The notes beneath the pieces are model-generated. The model worked only from the letters and a program-made list of their open reading frames with translations. It made no database searches and was not told the origin of the DNA. The position numbers and the translations under genes were made by a program. This document shows positions 36,850 through 46,408 of a DNA stretch of 64,000 bases, piece by piece (within the stretch, counting starts at the first letter, position 1; every line of letters starts with the position of its first letter). This stretch comes from Neobacillus sp. DY30 (GTDB taxonomy: Bacteria > Bacillota > Bacilli > Bacillales > Cytobacillaceae): contig NZ_CP126093.1 of NCBI RefSeq assembly GCF_030123065.1, positions 1,988,001-2,052,000 on the forward strand, read 5' to 3'.

Positions 36850-39387
36850 ATGTTAGATATACGTGACTTTTCAGTTAAATTAGCCCAAGCGACCAAAAAT
36901 ATGTCTGAAGCGGAGCGGGCATCACTAATTAAATTGTTTGAAGGTGTCTCAAAAAATATGGGTCAGGAAGAACTTACATCTGACCACAGCAGTCATGACG
37001 GTGGGATTCCAAATGGGATGACGGAGCGTTTAGCAGCCTTAAAAGAAAATTATTTGAAACATGTTCCGACTATTACTACACATCGAGCCAGGGCAATCAC
37101 AAAGATTGCGAAGGAAAACCCAGGCATGCCAAAGATTATGCTGCGTGCAAAATGTTTCCGTTATTGTTGTGAAACAGCACCTCTCGTTATTCAGGACAAT
37201 GAGCTAATTGTTGGAGCACCAAACGGAGCACCGCGTGCAGGTGCATTTTCTCCTGATATAGCATGGAGATGGATGGAGCAAGAAATTGACACGATCGATA
37301 CACGTCCGCAGGATCCTTTCTATATTTCTGAAGAAGATAAACGGATTATGCGCGAGGAATTGTTCCCTTTCTGGAAAGGGAAATCCGTTGATGAGTATTG
37401 CGAAGACCAATACCGCGAAGCTGGTCTTTGGGAGCTTTCGGGTGAATCCTACGTTTCCGATTGTTCCTACCATGCGCTGAATGGCGGCGGTGACTCCAAT
37501 CCGGGATACGATGTCATCCTGATGAAGAAGGGGATGCTCGATATCCAGCAGGAGGCAAAGGATCACCTAGAAAAGCTGGAATATCAAAATCCAGATAATA
37601 TTGAAAAAATCTATTTCTATAAATCTGTCATTGATACGACAGAAGGCGTTATGATCTATGCCAAGCGTTTATCTCAGTACGCTGCTGAACTTGCAGCCAA
37701 GGAAACGAATCCAAAGCGCAAGGCAGAATTACTAAAGATTTCAGAGGTGAATGCCAGAGTACCTGCCCATAAGCCGCAAACCTTCTGGGAAGCCATTCAA
37801 GCAGTATGGACGATTGAGTCCTTGCTTGTTGTCGAAGAAAATCAGACAGGTATGTCAATCGGCCGCGTAGATCAGTATATGTACCCATATTATAAAGCAG
37901 ACAAAGAATCTGGCCGCATGACCGACTTTGAGGCATTTGAATTAGCAGGATGTATGTTAATCAAAATGTCAGAAATGATGTGGGTAACAAGTGAAGGCGG
38001 TTCTAAGTTCTTCGCAGGATACCAGCCATTTGTCAATATGTGTGTCGGCGGTGTAACCCGAGATGGCCGTGACGCAACCAATGACTTGACCTACTTATTG
38101 ATGGATGCGGTTCGTCACGTGAAAATTTATCAGCCATCATTGGCGGCACGGATTCATAACCGATCACCACAAAAGTATTTGAAGAAAATTGTTGAAGTTA
38201 TACGTTCCGGTATGGGATTCCCAGCATGCCATTTCGATGATGCCCATATCAAGATGATGCTGGCAAAAGGGGTTTCTATAGAAGATGCAAGGGACTACTG
38301 TTTGATGGGGTGTGTAGAACCACAGAAATCTGGCCGCCTTTATCAGTGGACCTCCACTGCTTATACACAATGGCCAATCTGTATTGAGTTGGTGCTGAAC
38401 CATGGAGTTCCGCTCTGGTACGGCAAGCAGGTGACCCCGGACTTGGGAAGCTTGAGCCAATTTAAAACATACGAAAATTTTGAAAATGCCGTGAAAGAGC
38501 AAATTAAATATATTACAAAATGGTCTGCTGTCGCTACCGTCATTTCCCAGCGTATTCACAAAGAATTGGCACCAAAACCACTTATGTCAATCATGTATGA
38601 AGGCTGTATGGAAAAAGGCCTTGATGTTTCTGCTGGCGGTGCGATGTACAACTTCGGTCCAGGAGTTGTCTGGTCTGGATTGGCCACGTATACAGACTCC
38701 ATGGCTGCAATTAAAAAATTGGTATTTGATGAGAAGAAATACACACTTGAGCAGTTGAATGAAGCATTAAATGCCGACTTTGCAGGTTATGAACGGATAC
38801 GTACGGACTGCTTGAATGCTCCGAAGTATGGCAATGACGATGATTATGCCGATTTAATCGCTTCAGATTTAGTGAATTTTACCGAAATGGAACACCGCAA
38901 GTACAAGACATTATATTCCGTTTTGAGCCATGGTACATTGTCGATTTCCAACAACACTCCATTTGGACAAATGACAGGTGCATCCGCCAATGGACGTCAT
39001 GCCTGGCTGCCATTATCTGATGGAATCAGCCCGTCGCAGGGCTCTGATGTCAAGGGGCCGACGGCAATTATTAAGTCAATTTCAAAAATGGCCAATGACA
39101 ACATGAACATCGGTATGGTTCATAACTTCAAGCTAATGTCTGGTTTGCTCGATACACCTGAGGGTGAAGAAGGAATTATTACCCTATTGCGTACAGCCTC
39201 CGTACTAGGTAATGGTGAGATGCAATTCAACTACCTCGATAACGAGACCTTGATTGAAGCACAGAAACATCCGGAACGCTACCGTGACCTAATTGTCCGT
39301 GTGGCAGGTTACAGTGCCTTCTTCGTTGAGCTTTGCAAGGATGTTCAGGACGAAATCATCAGTAGAACAATGCTGAATCATTTGTAA
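36850..39387 (+). CDS. cutC: Choline trimethylamine-lyase (glycyl radical enzyme)
   Basis: Glycyl radical enzyme splitting choline into trimethylamine and acetaldehyde; 845 residues from ATG 36850, which follows GAAGGAGAGGTAGG. An upstream in-frame start at 36772 lies in the previous gene. Choline-site residues known from the Desulfovibrio CutC structure are all present with numbers shifted by one: Tyr207, Asp215, Phe394, Cys488 and Glu490 in [10 protein letters not shown], Thr501, Tyr505. The radical Gly820 lies in RVAGYSAFF. The N-terminal stretch [19 protein letters not shown] is amphipathic and may direct encapsulation. The set of residues separates it from diol dehydratases and pyruvate formate-lyases. 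The enzyme is oxygen-sensitive, so the pathway should run without oxygen. Confidence 0.96.
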   Translation: MLDIRDFSVKLAQATKNMSEAERASLIKLFEGVSKNMGQEELTSDHSSHDGGIPNGMTERLAALKENYLKHVPTITTHRARAITKIAKENPGMPKIMLRAKCFRYCCETAPLVIQDNELIVGAPNGAPRAGAFSPDIAWRWMEQEIDTIDTRPQDPFYISEEDKRIMREELFPFWKGKSVDEYCEDQYREAGLWELSGESYVSDCSYHALNGGGDSNPGYDVILMKKGMLDIQQEAKDHLEKLEYQNPDNIEKIYFYKSVIDTTEGVMIYAKRLSQYAAELAAKETNPKRKAELLKISEVNARVPAHKPQTFWEAIQAVWTIESLLVVEENQTGMSIGRVDQYMYPYYKADKESGRMTDFEAFELAGCMLIKMSEMMWVTSEGGSKFFAGYQPFVNMCVGGVTRDGRDATNDLTYLLMDAVRHVKIYQPSLAARIHNRSPQKYLKKIVEVIRSGMGFPACHFDDAHIKMMLAKGVSIEDARDYCLMGCVEPQKSGRLYQWTSTAYTQWPICIELVLNHGVPLWYGKQVTPDLGSLSQFKTYENFENAVKEQIKYITKWSAVATVISQRIHKELAPKPLMSIMYEGCMEKGLDVSAGGAMYNFGPGVVWSGLATYTDSMAAIKKLVFDEKKYTLEQLNEALNADFAGYERIRTDCLNAPKYGNDDDYADLIASDLVNFTEMEHRKYKTLYSVLSHGTLSISNNTPFGQMTGASANGRHAWLPLSDGISPSQGSDVKGPTAIIKSISKMANDNMNIGMVHNFKLMSGLLDTPEGEEGIITLLRTASVLGNGEMQFNYLDNETLIEAQKHPERYRDLIVRVAGYSAFFVELCKDVQDEIISRTMLNHL

Positions 39388-39469
39388 ATTTTTAAATTAA
39401 GATTTTCCTGTTGCCTGCCCGCAGCCATGTGTTTTGGTATCAGAAAAGTTACGTAAGGAGATTAAGGGT

Positions 39470-40405
39470 ATGACAGGTTTGATTGAGAGAAAAGCACTCA
39501 TTTTTAACGTACAGAAATATAACATGTTCGATGGACCAGGAGTAAGAACCATTGTGTTTTTTAAAGGGTGCCCATTGCGCTGTAAGTGGTGTGCCAATCC
39601 TGAAGGTTTAGAACGGAAATTTCAAGTCATGTTAAAACAAAGCTTATGTACAGATTGCGGCGCCTGTGTTCCTGTCTGCCCGGTTGGCATGCTTAATCTA
39701 TCAAAAGGAAAGCTTAAGATATCCCGCGATATCGATTGTACTGGCTGCCGCAAATGTATCGGTGTTTGTCCGGAATCGTCGTTATCGATAGCCGGAGAAG
39801 CAAAAACGATTTCAGAACTGCTGGAAATCGTCGAAGAGGACAGGACATTTTATGAATTATCCGGCGGCGGCATCACCCTTGGCGGCGGTGAAGTACTGAT
39901 GCAGCCTGAGGCTGCCGTAAATCTTCTGATGGCTTGCAAGAAAGAAGGGATTAATACCGCCATAGAAACAAGCGGCTATGCAAAGCTGGAATCGGTCCTT
40001 CAAGTTGCTGAGTTTACAGACTTATTCCTTTACGATATCAAGCATATGGATTCCGAGCGGCATTTCGAATTAACTGGCGTGCGCAACGAGCGGATATTAA
40101 ACAACCTGAGCGAACTGCTGAAGCGCAGGTATAATGTGCAAATTCGGATGCCTCTGCTGAAAGGCTACAACGACAGCAAGGAAGAAATTGATCAAGTCAT
40201 TCAATTTTTACTGCCCTATAAGGATAATAAAAATTTCAAAGGGCTTGACCTTTTGCCGTATCACAAATTTGGGGTCAATAAGTACAATCAACTCGGTAAT
40301 GAATACCAAATCACTGGAGATCCAAACATGACCGAAACCGATATGAGGCGGATTGAAGACTGGTTTAAACAATATGAATTTCAAGTGAAGGTAGTCAATC
40401 ACTAA
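39470..40405 (+). CDS. cutD: CutC-activating radical SAM enzyme
   Basis: Activase that installs the glycyl radical on CutC, 311 residues. The radical-SAM cluster motif CX3CX2C is GCPLRCKWC (Cys34, Cys38, Cys41). Two ferredoxin-type clusters follow, CTDCGACVPVCPVGM and CTGCRKCIGVCPESS. GGGITLGGGEVLMQPE and LYDIKHMD are typical activase segments. ATG 39470 has AAGGAG upstream; the in-frame ATG at 39434 does not. It lies 82 bp downstream of cutC, the conserved arrangement. Confidence 0.95.
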   Translation: MTGLIERKALIFNVQKYNMFDGPGVRTIVFFKGCPLRCKWCANPEGLERKFQVMLKQSLCTDCGACVPVCPVGMLNLSKGKLKISRDIDCTGCRKCIGVCPESSLSIAGEAKTISELLEIVEEDRTFYELSGGGITLGGGEVLMQPEAAVNLLMACKKEGINTAIETSGYAKLESVLQVAEFTDLFLYDIKHMDSERHFELTGVRNERILNNLSELLKRRYNVQIRMPLLKGYNDSKEEIDQVIQFLLPYKDNKNFKGLDLLPYHKFGVNKYNQLGNEYQITGDPNMTETDMRRIEDWFKQYEFQVKVVNH

Positions 40406-40431
40406 TAGATTAATAGAGTGAGGTAATGACG

Positions 40432-40785
40432 ATGGGATCAGTTGGGAAAAAGGCGATAGAGCGAATTATCCAGGAATCTGTTCCTGGAAAACAAGTGACC
40501 ATTGCTCATGTCATTGCTTCCCCCATGCCGGACATATATGAACGGCTGGGAATCGATGAAAAAGGTGCAATCGGGATTCTGACGCTGACACCCTATGAAA
40601 CGGCCATAATAGCAGCTGATATCGCCACAAAGTCAGCTGATGTGGAAATTGGCTTTCTTGACCGCTTTACGGGTTCTGTCGTCATTAGCGGTGATGTCCA
40701 AAGCGTCGTAACTGCTCTTGAAGCCGTTAATAATACATTGAAAACAATGCTGGGTTTTACAACAACCCTAATAACACGAACATGA
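40432..40785 (+). CDS. Circularly permuted BMC-H shell protein (EutS/PduU type)
   Basis: A shell protein of about 117 residues with the permuted BMC fold: the N-terminal beta strand [13 protein letters not shown] would build a small barrel, and the domain then runs [20 protein letters not shown] and [15 protein letters not shown]. The start at 40432 has GTGAGG nine bases upstream; ATG 40426 is too close. Its stop overlaps the EutP start (ATGA), so the two are coupled. Confidence 0.93.
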   Translation: MGSVGKKAIERIIQESVPGKQVTIAHVIASPMPDIYERLGIDEKGAIGILTLTPYETAIIAADIATKSADVEIGFLDRFTGSVVISGDVQSVVTALEAVNNTLKTMLGFTTTLITRT

Positions 40786-41228
40786 GAAAGAAGAGAATAA
40801 TGGTAATCGGACCGACTGCTTGCGGCAAGACTACATTGGTCAACGCCCTAAATGAAGAGGATAAACCGATTCGTAAAACGCAGAACCTGATCTATGGCAA
40901 AAATACCATAGATGTTCCAGGAGCTTATATCGAAAATACATGGATGTACAAATATTTAATTTCTGCTATGCAGGATGCATCACATGTCTTGATCCTTGTC
41001 GATCAATCTAAGCCTGCAGAGGTTTATTCGCCTGGTTTTGCCAAAGTGTTTCGATGTCCTGTTATTGGTGTCATTACAAAAGCGGATGCCACGCCGGAAA
41101 ATGAGGATAAATGCATACAACAGCTAAAGGAAATCGGAACGGCAAATCCTTATTTTAAAATAAGTGTGCAGCAAGACATTGGCATCAGTGCCTTAAAAGA
41201 ATATCTATTTGAACAGAAAGCTAGGTAA
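40782..41228 (+). CDS. eutP: EutP/PduV-like GTPase domain protein
   Basis: A small P-loop protein of 148 residues with Walker [16 protein letters not shown], a Walker B/switch area [14 protein letters not shown] and the GTPase-type ITKADA. Salmonella EutP has been reported to have acetate kinase activity, which would turn acetyl phosphate from PduL into acetate and ATP; no separate ackA is present here. It overlaps the shell gene before it by four bases and the gene after it by one. Confidence 0.9.
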   Translation: MRKKRIMVIGPTACGKTTLVNALNEEDKPIRKTQNLIYGKNTIDVPGAYIENTWMYKYLISAMQDASHVLILVDQSKPAEVYSPGFAKVFRCPVIGVITKADATPENEDKCIQQLKEIGTANPYFKISVQQDIGISALKEYLFEQKAR

Positions 41229-41932
41229 TGAAAATGAAATTTATTACCGAAAGTTACTTAAGGGAGCTATATAAAAAAGAACCCTTCACAGATTTTGTGT
41301 TAAGAACAGGAACGAGACTTACTCCTGGCGGCAGGCAGTATCTCACAGATAAGGGAATTAAAATGCATGATTCAAGTATCAAGAAAATATCTGGCCGAAC
41401 AAAGCAACAAGCTGAGGAACTATCCGTACCGGAAAACAAGGTGGATTGGAAAAGGCTTCAGTTTCATAGCAGGCTGAAATCGACAGAAGCCTTGTTCCTG
41501 TTGACCTGTGAAGAGCTTCTTGGGAGAGACGTTGTTCTCGCTCACCATATCGTGAAGTTGTACAAACAATTTTCTTCAATAAAGAATGCCGTGAATTCGC
41601 TTGGCACGGTCGAGAACCTACCTTGTAATGATTGCACTGGTATCATGAAATGCAATTTTTCTAGTAACCTGGGTGACTGTTTTGAAATCACAGAATTTCA
41701 TATGCAGCTTGAAAAAGGCAGGGAATTGTTACTGTTGCATCGACTTCGTTGTGCTTTGCAGGAGCTCGAGCCGCTAATGCTGGAACTCAGTGACAGTGAT
41801 AATGAAGAAAAAGCATGGAACATCGATATGATTGGCAAGGTGAATCAGGTTATTAACACGCTGTCGCAATACATCCACAAAACGATAGGAGGGACCGAAT
41901 GTCTGAGACTTTTGAATACTGCGACAAGCTAG
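41228..41932 (+). CDS. EutT-like protein of the microcompartment locus
   Basis: A 234-residue protein whose start (MKFITESYLRELYKKEPFT and LTPGGRQYLTDKGI) matches the N-terminus shared by EutT cobalamin adenosyltransferases and EutQ. The rest is helical with a cysteine cluster CNDCTGIMKC that could bind a metal. CutC needs no cobalamin, so a B12 role is unexpected; the protein may have another function inside or at the shell. It starts in a TAATG overlap with eutP. The link to EutT rests mainly on the N-terminus. Confidence 0.65.
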   Translation: MKMKFITESYLRELYKKEPFTDFVLRTGTRLTPGGRQYLTDKGIKMHDSSIKKISGRTKQQAEELSVPENKVDWKRLQFHSRLKSTEALFLLTCEELLGRDVVLAHHIVKLYKQFSSIKNAVNSLGTVENLPCNDCTGIMKCNFSSNLGDCFEITEFHMQLEKGRELLLLHRLRCALQELEPLMLELSDSDNEEKAWNIDMIGKVNQVINTLSQYIHKTIGGTECLRLLNTATS

Positions 41933-42735
41933 TTGAGAATTTTGAAAAAGTAATTGAAAAGCCCAGGGTCGGTAAGTCATCAGTTTACTATACCGGAGTG
42001 GATTTAGGAACAGCTTGTGTCGTGTTAGCTGTATTGGACGAAAATTACCAACCAGCAGCAGGCGCCTGCCGCTACGCAGATGTCGTTCGTGATGGGATGG
42101 TAGTGGATTATATCGGGGCCGTTAATCTGGTGCGAGAAATGAAGCACGAACTGGAAGAGAAACTGGGAACTCAATTAATGTACGCAGCTGCAGCAATTCC
42201 ACCGGGTACGGATGAATTAGACGGGGGTGCCGTAAAGAATGTCGTTCAAGCGGCCGGATTTGAACTGACCAACCTTCTGGATGAACCGACTGCTGCGAAT
42301 GAAGTGCTCAAAATGCAGAACGGTGCCGTGGTTGATATTGGCGGCGGTACAACAGGTATTTCGATTCTAAAGGATGGCAAGGTCGTCTATGTCGTGGATG
42401 AGCCAACAGGGGGAACCCATTTTTCGCTAGTGATTTCCGGAGCCTATAAACTTCCATTTACTGATGCTGATCAATACAAACGTGATTCCAAGAATCATAA
42501 AGAATTGCTGCCGGTATTAAAACCGGTAATTGAAAAAATTGCCTCCATCATAACCCGGCATATCAACAATCACGAGGTAAAGGAAATATCCTTGGTTGGA
42601 GGTACCGCCTGTTTGGAAGGAATCGAGGTAATCATTGAGAAGAAAACAAGGATATACACACATAAGCCAAAGAATCCAATGTTTGTGACTCCACTAGGGA
42701 TCGCGCTAAGCTGTACACAGGAAATCATGGACTAG
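41899..42735 (+). CDS. eutJ: EutJ-like Hsp70/actin-fold chaperone
   Basis: A 278-residue protein of the actin/Hsp70 ATPase fold. Phosphate-binding segments are YTGVDLGTACVVLAVLD and VVDIGGGTTGISIL, with LVGGTACLEGIE as the adenosine motif. EutJ is common in microcompartment loci and is thought to assist enzyme activation or assembly. ATG 41899 follows GGAGGG inside the end of the preceding gene (34-bp overlap). Confidence 0.92.
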   Translation: MSETFEYCDKLVENFEKVIEKPRVGKSSVYYTGVDLGTACVVLAVLDENYQPAAGACRYADVVRDGMVVDYIGAVNLVREMKHELEEKLGTQLMYAAAAIPPGTDELDGGAVKNVVQAAGFELTNLLDEPTAANEVLKMQNGAVVDIGGGTTGISILKDGKVVYVVDEPTGGTHFSLVISGAYKLPFTDADQYKRDSKNHKELLPVLKPVIEKIASIITRHINNHEVKEISLVGGTACLEGIEVIIEKKTRIYTHKPKNPMFVTPLGIALSCTQEIMD

Positions 42736-42819
42736 CAAACTACAAGAAGGCATGGATGGCTAGATTAAGAAAGTTCATCTATGAAACCTACAATACAAGA
42801 TGGAAGAAGGTGTCAATTT

Positions 42820-43083
42820 ATGATAACGGCAAAACTTATTGATAATGTCTGGGCAACTAGAAAAGCAGAATCACTTAACGGGTTAAAGTTTATGCTTGCT
42901 GAAGTGATTGGCGGCAGTAATGAAGGGGAGCGTTTAGTCGTTGTCGATATCATAGGTGCCGGGATTGGCGACAGGGTGATTGTTACGACTGGTTCATCAG
43001 CCAGAAAAATGCTTAGTGATGACACCGTTCCGGTTGATGCCTGTGTTGTTGGAATCATAGATGAAGATTGTCAGTTTAAGTGA
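42820..43083 (+). CDS. eutN: Pentameric vertex protein (EutN/CcmL type)
   Basis: The BMC vertex protein, 87 residues from ATG 42820, with AGAAGGTG before it; an in-frame start at 42781 lacks a site. TAKLIDNVWATRKAESLNG, VVDIIGAGIGDRVIVTTGS and VDACVVGIID are the Pfam EutN_CcmL signature. One such gene is expected per locus and is needed to close the shell. Confidence 0.95.
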   Translation: MITAKLIDNVWATRKAESLNGLKFMLAEVIGGSNEGERLVVVDIIGAGIGDRVIVTTGSSARKMLSDDTVPVDACVVGIIDEDCQFK

Positions 43084-43099
43084 TAAGGGGGATGGGAGA

Positions 43100-44425
43100 T
43101 TGAGTCTTCTAGATTTGGTAAAAGAAGCAGGCATCGTCGGAGCAGGAGGAGCGGGATTCCCTACACATGTAAAGCTGGCTGCAAAGGCGGAGTTTATCCT
43201 TCTAAACGGAGTGGAGTGCGAACCGCTGCTGCGGGTGGACCAGCAGTTAATGGCGTTATTTCCAGATGAAATTATTAAAGGATTCGAGGGTGCTGGAAGA
43301 CTGGTTGGTGCGGAGAAAGCTTTGATTGGAATAAAAGAAAAGCATAAAGAAGTCATGGCGATTTTAAAACAGCGAATCAAGGAGCTTGAACTCGACAGCT
43401 TTGTTAAGGTTAAAGGACTAAAGGATGCCTATCCTGCGGGTGATGAACAGGTGTTAGTTTACGAACTGACAGGAAGGGTCGTTCCGGAGGCAGGGATCCC
43501 GATTGAGGTTGGCTGTGTCGTGATTAATTCCGAAACGGCGTTAAATATCTATCATGCCTCAAATGGAAAGCCTGTAACGGAAAAATATATCACAGTTGCA
43601 GGTGATATTCCGCAACGGATGACCGTAAAGGTTCCTGTAGGCACACCAACCATGGATGTCCTGCGCTTGAGCGGCATCAAAAATTTTGATGATTATGCCG
43701 TCATAGATGGCGGTCCGATGATGGGCAAGGTCATGAACAGCATAGACGGCCATGTAACAAAGAAAACCAAAGGCTTGGTCATTTTAAAAAAGCAACATAA
43801 CCTGATTAAACGAAAAACAACGACCTTGGAAGCAGCGAAGAGAATTAATAAGTCCTGCGAACAATGCCGAATGTGCACAGAAATGTGTCCGCGCTATTTG
43901 CTAGGGCATCATCTTCAGCCTCATAAGTTGATGAGAGTCACCAACTATGGACTGCAGAATCAAGAAGATCAAAAAATGGTTTATCTATGCTCCCAATGCA
44001 ATTTGTGCGAATTATTCTCATGCCCTATAGGCTTATTTCCGAAGTTTAACAACCAGTATTTGAAGCAGCAGTTAATGGAAAACAATATTCGTTTTACGAG
44101 AGTACCTACTTCATATACAGCCCGCAAAAATCGCGAGTTTCGTTTGGTTCCGAGCAAGCGTCTCGTTGCAAAATTAGGCTTATATCATTTAGATAAACCG
44201 GCTCCAATGTCTGACGTAACAGTGAATCCAGAGATTGTCCGGATTGCCCATAGCCAGCATGTCGGAGCACCTGCGATTCCAGTTGTTACTGTTGGCGATC
44301 ATGTAACCATGGGACAGTTAATTGGGAAAATTCCCGACAGCAGCTTAGGAGCAGCGATTCATGCAAGTATTTCTGGCAAGGTTGTCGAAATTGAAAAAGC
44401 GTATATTGCAATAAGGAGGACCTAA
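43100..44425 (+). CDS. pduS: PduS/RnfC-like Fe-S flavoprotein
   Basis: Electron-transfer protein of about 441 residues related to RnfC and PduS. GIVGAGGAGFPTHVKL is the glycine-rich flavin/NADH-binding start. Two Fe-S motifs follow, CEQCRMCTEMCP and CSQCNLCELFSCP, then a C-terminal barrel/SLBB-type part (GVPAIPVVTVGDHV-like). A TTG at 43100 with AAGGGGG upstream is my preferred start; the in-frame ATG at 43061 overlaps eutN and has no site. It probably works with the PduT-type shell protein next to it to move electrons across the shell. Confidence 0.9.
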   Translation: MSLLDLVKEAGIVGAGGAGFPTHVKLAAKAEFILLNGVECEPLLRVDQQLMALFPDEIIKGFEGAGRLVGAEKALIGIKEKHKEVMAILKQRIKELELDSFVKVKGLKDAYPAGDEQVLVYELTGRVVPEAGIPIEVGCVVINSETALNIYHASNGKPVTEKYITVAGDIPQRMTVKVPVGTPTMDVLRLSGIKNFDDYAVIDGGPMMGKVMNSIDGHVTKKTKGLVILKKQHNLIKRKTTTLEAAKRINKSCEQCRMCTEMCPRYLLGHHLQPHKLMRVTNYGLQNQEDQKMVYLCSQCNLCELFSCPIGLFPKFNNQYLKQQLMENNIRFTRVPTSYTARKNREFRLVPSKRLVAKLGLYHLDKPAPMSDVTVNPEIVRIAHSQHVGAPAIPVVTVGDHVTMGQLIGKIPDSSLGAAIHASISGKVVEIEKAYIAIRRT

Positions 44426-44426
44426 G

Positions 44427-44975
44427 ATGGCGAATGCAATCGGAGTCGTAGAATTTACTAGCATTGCCCGCGGGATCTATACGGCAGACCAGATGGTGAA
44501 GATTTCTGATGTTGAAATCGTAACTGCTTCATCCACCTGTCCGGGTAAGTATATAGCCATTGTTCATGGTGATGTTGCGGCTGTTCAGGATTCGGTAGAA
44601 GTAGGTGAGCGGCTGGCAGAAGAATGTTTCGTTGATTCACTGATTATCCCGAATGTCAGTCCGGCTGTTTTTCCAGCAATTGCAGGGACAACCGTTCCAG
44701 ATCGCATCAATGCTCTCGGGATCATAGAATCTTTTTCACTGGCCACTATGATCGTTGCAGCAGATGCCATCCTCAAAACGGCTGATGTTGAAGCATTGGA
44801 GCTTCGGTTGGGAAATGGACTGGGTGGCAAGGCTTACTTTACGTTTACCGGCGATGTAGCCTCAGTGAAAGAAAGCATGGAAGCAGGAAAGACGGTCGCA
44901 GAAGAAAAAGGCTTGCTCGTCAATTGTGAGATCATCGCCTCTGTTTCCGACAGACTGATACCAAGTCTATTCTAA
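44427..44975 (+). CDS. pduT: Tandem-domain BMC-T shell protein (PduT type)
   Basis: A trimer-forming shell protein of 182 residues with two BMC domains (about 1-90 and 95-182). It matches PduT closely: VEFTSIARG at the start, then STCPGKY, where Cys38 corresponds to the Cys that binds a [4Fe-4S] cluster at the PduT trimer pore. The second domain begins ALGIIESFSLATMIVAADAI. It starts 2 bp after the PduS-like gene behind AGGAGG, so the pair forms a redox module. Confidence 0.95.
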   Translation: MANAIGVVEFTSIARGIYTADQMVKISDVEIVTASSTCPGKYIAIVHGDVAAVQDSVEVGERLAEECFVDSLIIPNVSPAVFPAIAGTTVPDRINALGIIESFSLATMIVAADAILKTADVEALELRLGNGLGGKAYFTFTGDVASVKESMEAGKTVAEEKGLLVNCEIIASVSDRLIPSLF

Positions 44976-44984
44976 CTAAAAATG

Positions 44985-45045
44985 TCAATAGCGTTGTTAA
45001 AGTACCTCTAATTATTACCTACAGTTGGAGTTTAACAGCTATTGA
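44985..45045 (+). other. Intercistronic stem-loop before eutQ
   Basis: TCAATAGC and TGTTAAA (44985-45001) pair with TTTAACA and GCTATTGA (45031-45045) around a two-base bulge. There is no T tract, so it is not a classical terminator; it may protect or process the long transcript. Confidence 0.6.
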
Positions 45046-45080
45046 TATAATTCCCTAATCGTTGAGAGGAGGTTAAGGGG

Positions 45081-45740
45081 ATGAAGAAATTAATATCCAT
45101 GAAAGATGTGGAAGCTTTTGAAAAGCAAGGACAGAAAATAGTTTGTATCGATAAAAAAACGATTATTACTCCGGCAGCTAAGGATGCAGCGAAAATTTAC
45201 GGAATAGAGTTTTCCTTTGAGAAAGTAAGCTGTGAGGAAAAAACCTCCATACCTGCAAATCCTTATGGTGGTGAAATAGACAGTAACCTAATTTTTAGCG
45301 CACTAAAGGCTTTAGCAGATAAAGGACTTCTTAAAGGACTGATGGATGCGCTTAACCTTCAAGCAGTACCCTATCAGGCAGAGCGTGATAGCGGCGGTTT
45401 TAAAGTCGTTCGGGGAAATACTGTAAAATATGACGTCTTCGAAACTGGTAATTCAAACGATAAAGTGTTTTACCAGGAATTAATCAGCAAAGATGAATCT
45501 CAAATGAGTGCCGGTTTTTTAACGATTGAAGAGTCAAGATTTGAATGGGATTTAACCTATGAGGAAGTTGATTATGTCATCGAAGGCACGGTAACGGTCA
45601 CGATTAATGGAAAAACCTATACGGCTTATACTGGAGATGTACTTTATGTACCGAAAGGGTCGAAGGTCGTTTGGGGCTCCCCTGACAAGGCCAGGATTTT
45701 TTACACTACATATCCAGCAAACTGGGCTGACCTTGTTTAA
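45081..45740 (+). CDS. eutQ: EutQ-like cupin protein
   Basis: A 219-residue protein. The N-terminal part (LISMKDVEAFEKQGQKIVC and IITPAAKDAAKIYGIEF) resembles the N-terminus of EutQ/EutT. The linker SNLIFSALKALADKGLLKGL is amphipathic and may bind the shell. The C-terminal ~110 residues form a cupin (DVLYVPKGSKVVWGSPDKAR). Salmonella EutQ has reported acetate kinase activity and is needed for shell assembly. SD GAGAGGAGG precedes ATG 45081. Confidence 0.9.
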   Translation: MKKLISMKDVEAFEKQGQKIVCIDKKTIITPAAKDAAKIYGIEFSFEKVSCEEKTSIPANPYGGEIDSNLIFSALKALADKGLLKGLMDALNLQAVPYQAERDSGGFKVVRGNTVKYDVFETGNSNDKVFYQELISKDESQMSAGFLTIEESRFEWDLTYEEVDYVIEGTVTVTINGKTYTAYTGDVLYVPKGSKVVWGSPDKARIFYTTYPANWADLV

Positions 45741-45757
45741 GGTAAGGAGGGCGGAAC

Positions 45758-46384
45758 GTGCAGGCACTTGGTTTAATTGAAACAAAAGGTCTCCTAGCAG
45801 CGTTGGAAAGTGCAGATGCGATGCTGAAGGCGGCAAATGTAAACCTAATTGAAAAAACTCTCTCAGGCGGCGGACTGGTGACCATGGTTGTTACCGGTGA
45901 TGTCGGTGCAGTAAAAGCAGCGGTGGAAGCCGGTGCAGCGGCAGTAAAACAGCTAAAAAGTGAATTGCTGGTTTCTCAGCATGTCATTCCGAGACCTCAT
46001 GTGGAATTGAATGGCACAATCGTCGGATACGGAGTGAACGAGGAGAATGTGGTTATTCAATTGTTGGAACCTATAGAACATGAACTAGCAGATGATAATA
46101 AATCTTCTCAATCGGAAGTAGCGGTAGAAGAAGACAGAAAGATATTGCCAGTAATGGACTTAGGAGAACTCAATAAAAACCAGATGGATTATATCGTTCT
46201 CGAGTATGGATTAACCATAGCCTTTGAGGTGATAGCAAGTCTCAAAGTTACCACACTTCGATCTCTTGCTCGTGAATATAAGAATTTAGGAATAGCAGGA
46301 AGATTGATTTCCAAAGCAGATAAGAAGACGCTGCTTGAAGAAATCAAAGCATTTTACGAAAAAACTCAAATAATTGACTATTAG
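45758..46384 (+). CDS. BMC-H shell protein with long C-terminal extension
   Basis: A 208-residue protein: a BMC domain (ALGLIETKGLLAALESADAM, pore [25 protein letters not shown], residues 1-90), an acidic linker, then a helical C-terminal domain (MDLGELNKNQMDYIVLEYGL, then TTLRSLAREYKNLGI and LEEIKAFYE). The added part is reminiscent of the SAP/Rho-N-like tails in PduK/EutK-type proteins but has no Cys cluster. It starts at GTG 45758 behind AAGGAGG. The extension probably faces one side of the shell and may recruit enzymes or nucleic acid. Confidence 0.9.
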   Translation: MQALGLIETKGLLAALESADAMLKAANVNLIEKTLSGGGLVTMVVTGDVGAVKAAVEAGAAAVKQLKSELLVSQHVIPRPHVELNGTIVGYGVNEENVVIQLLEPIEHELADDNKSSQSEVAVEEDRKILPVMDLGELNKNQMDYIVLEYGLTIAFEVIASLKVTTLRSLAREYKNLGIAGRLISKADKKTLLEEIKAFYEKTQIIDY

Positions 46385-46408
46385 AATAGTGAAAGGGGGA
46401 ATCCTCTA

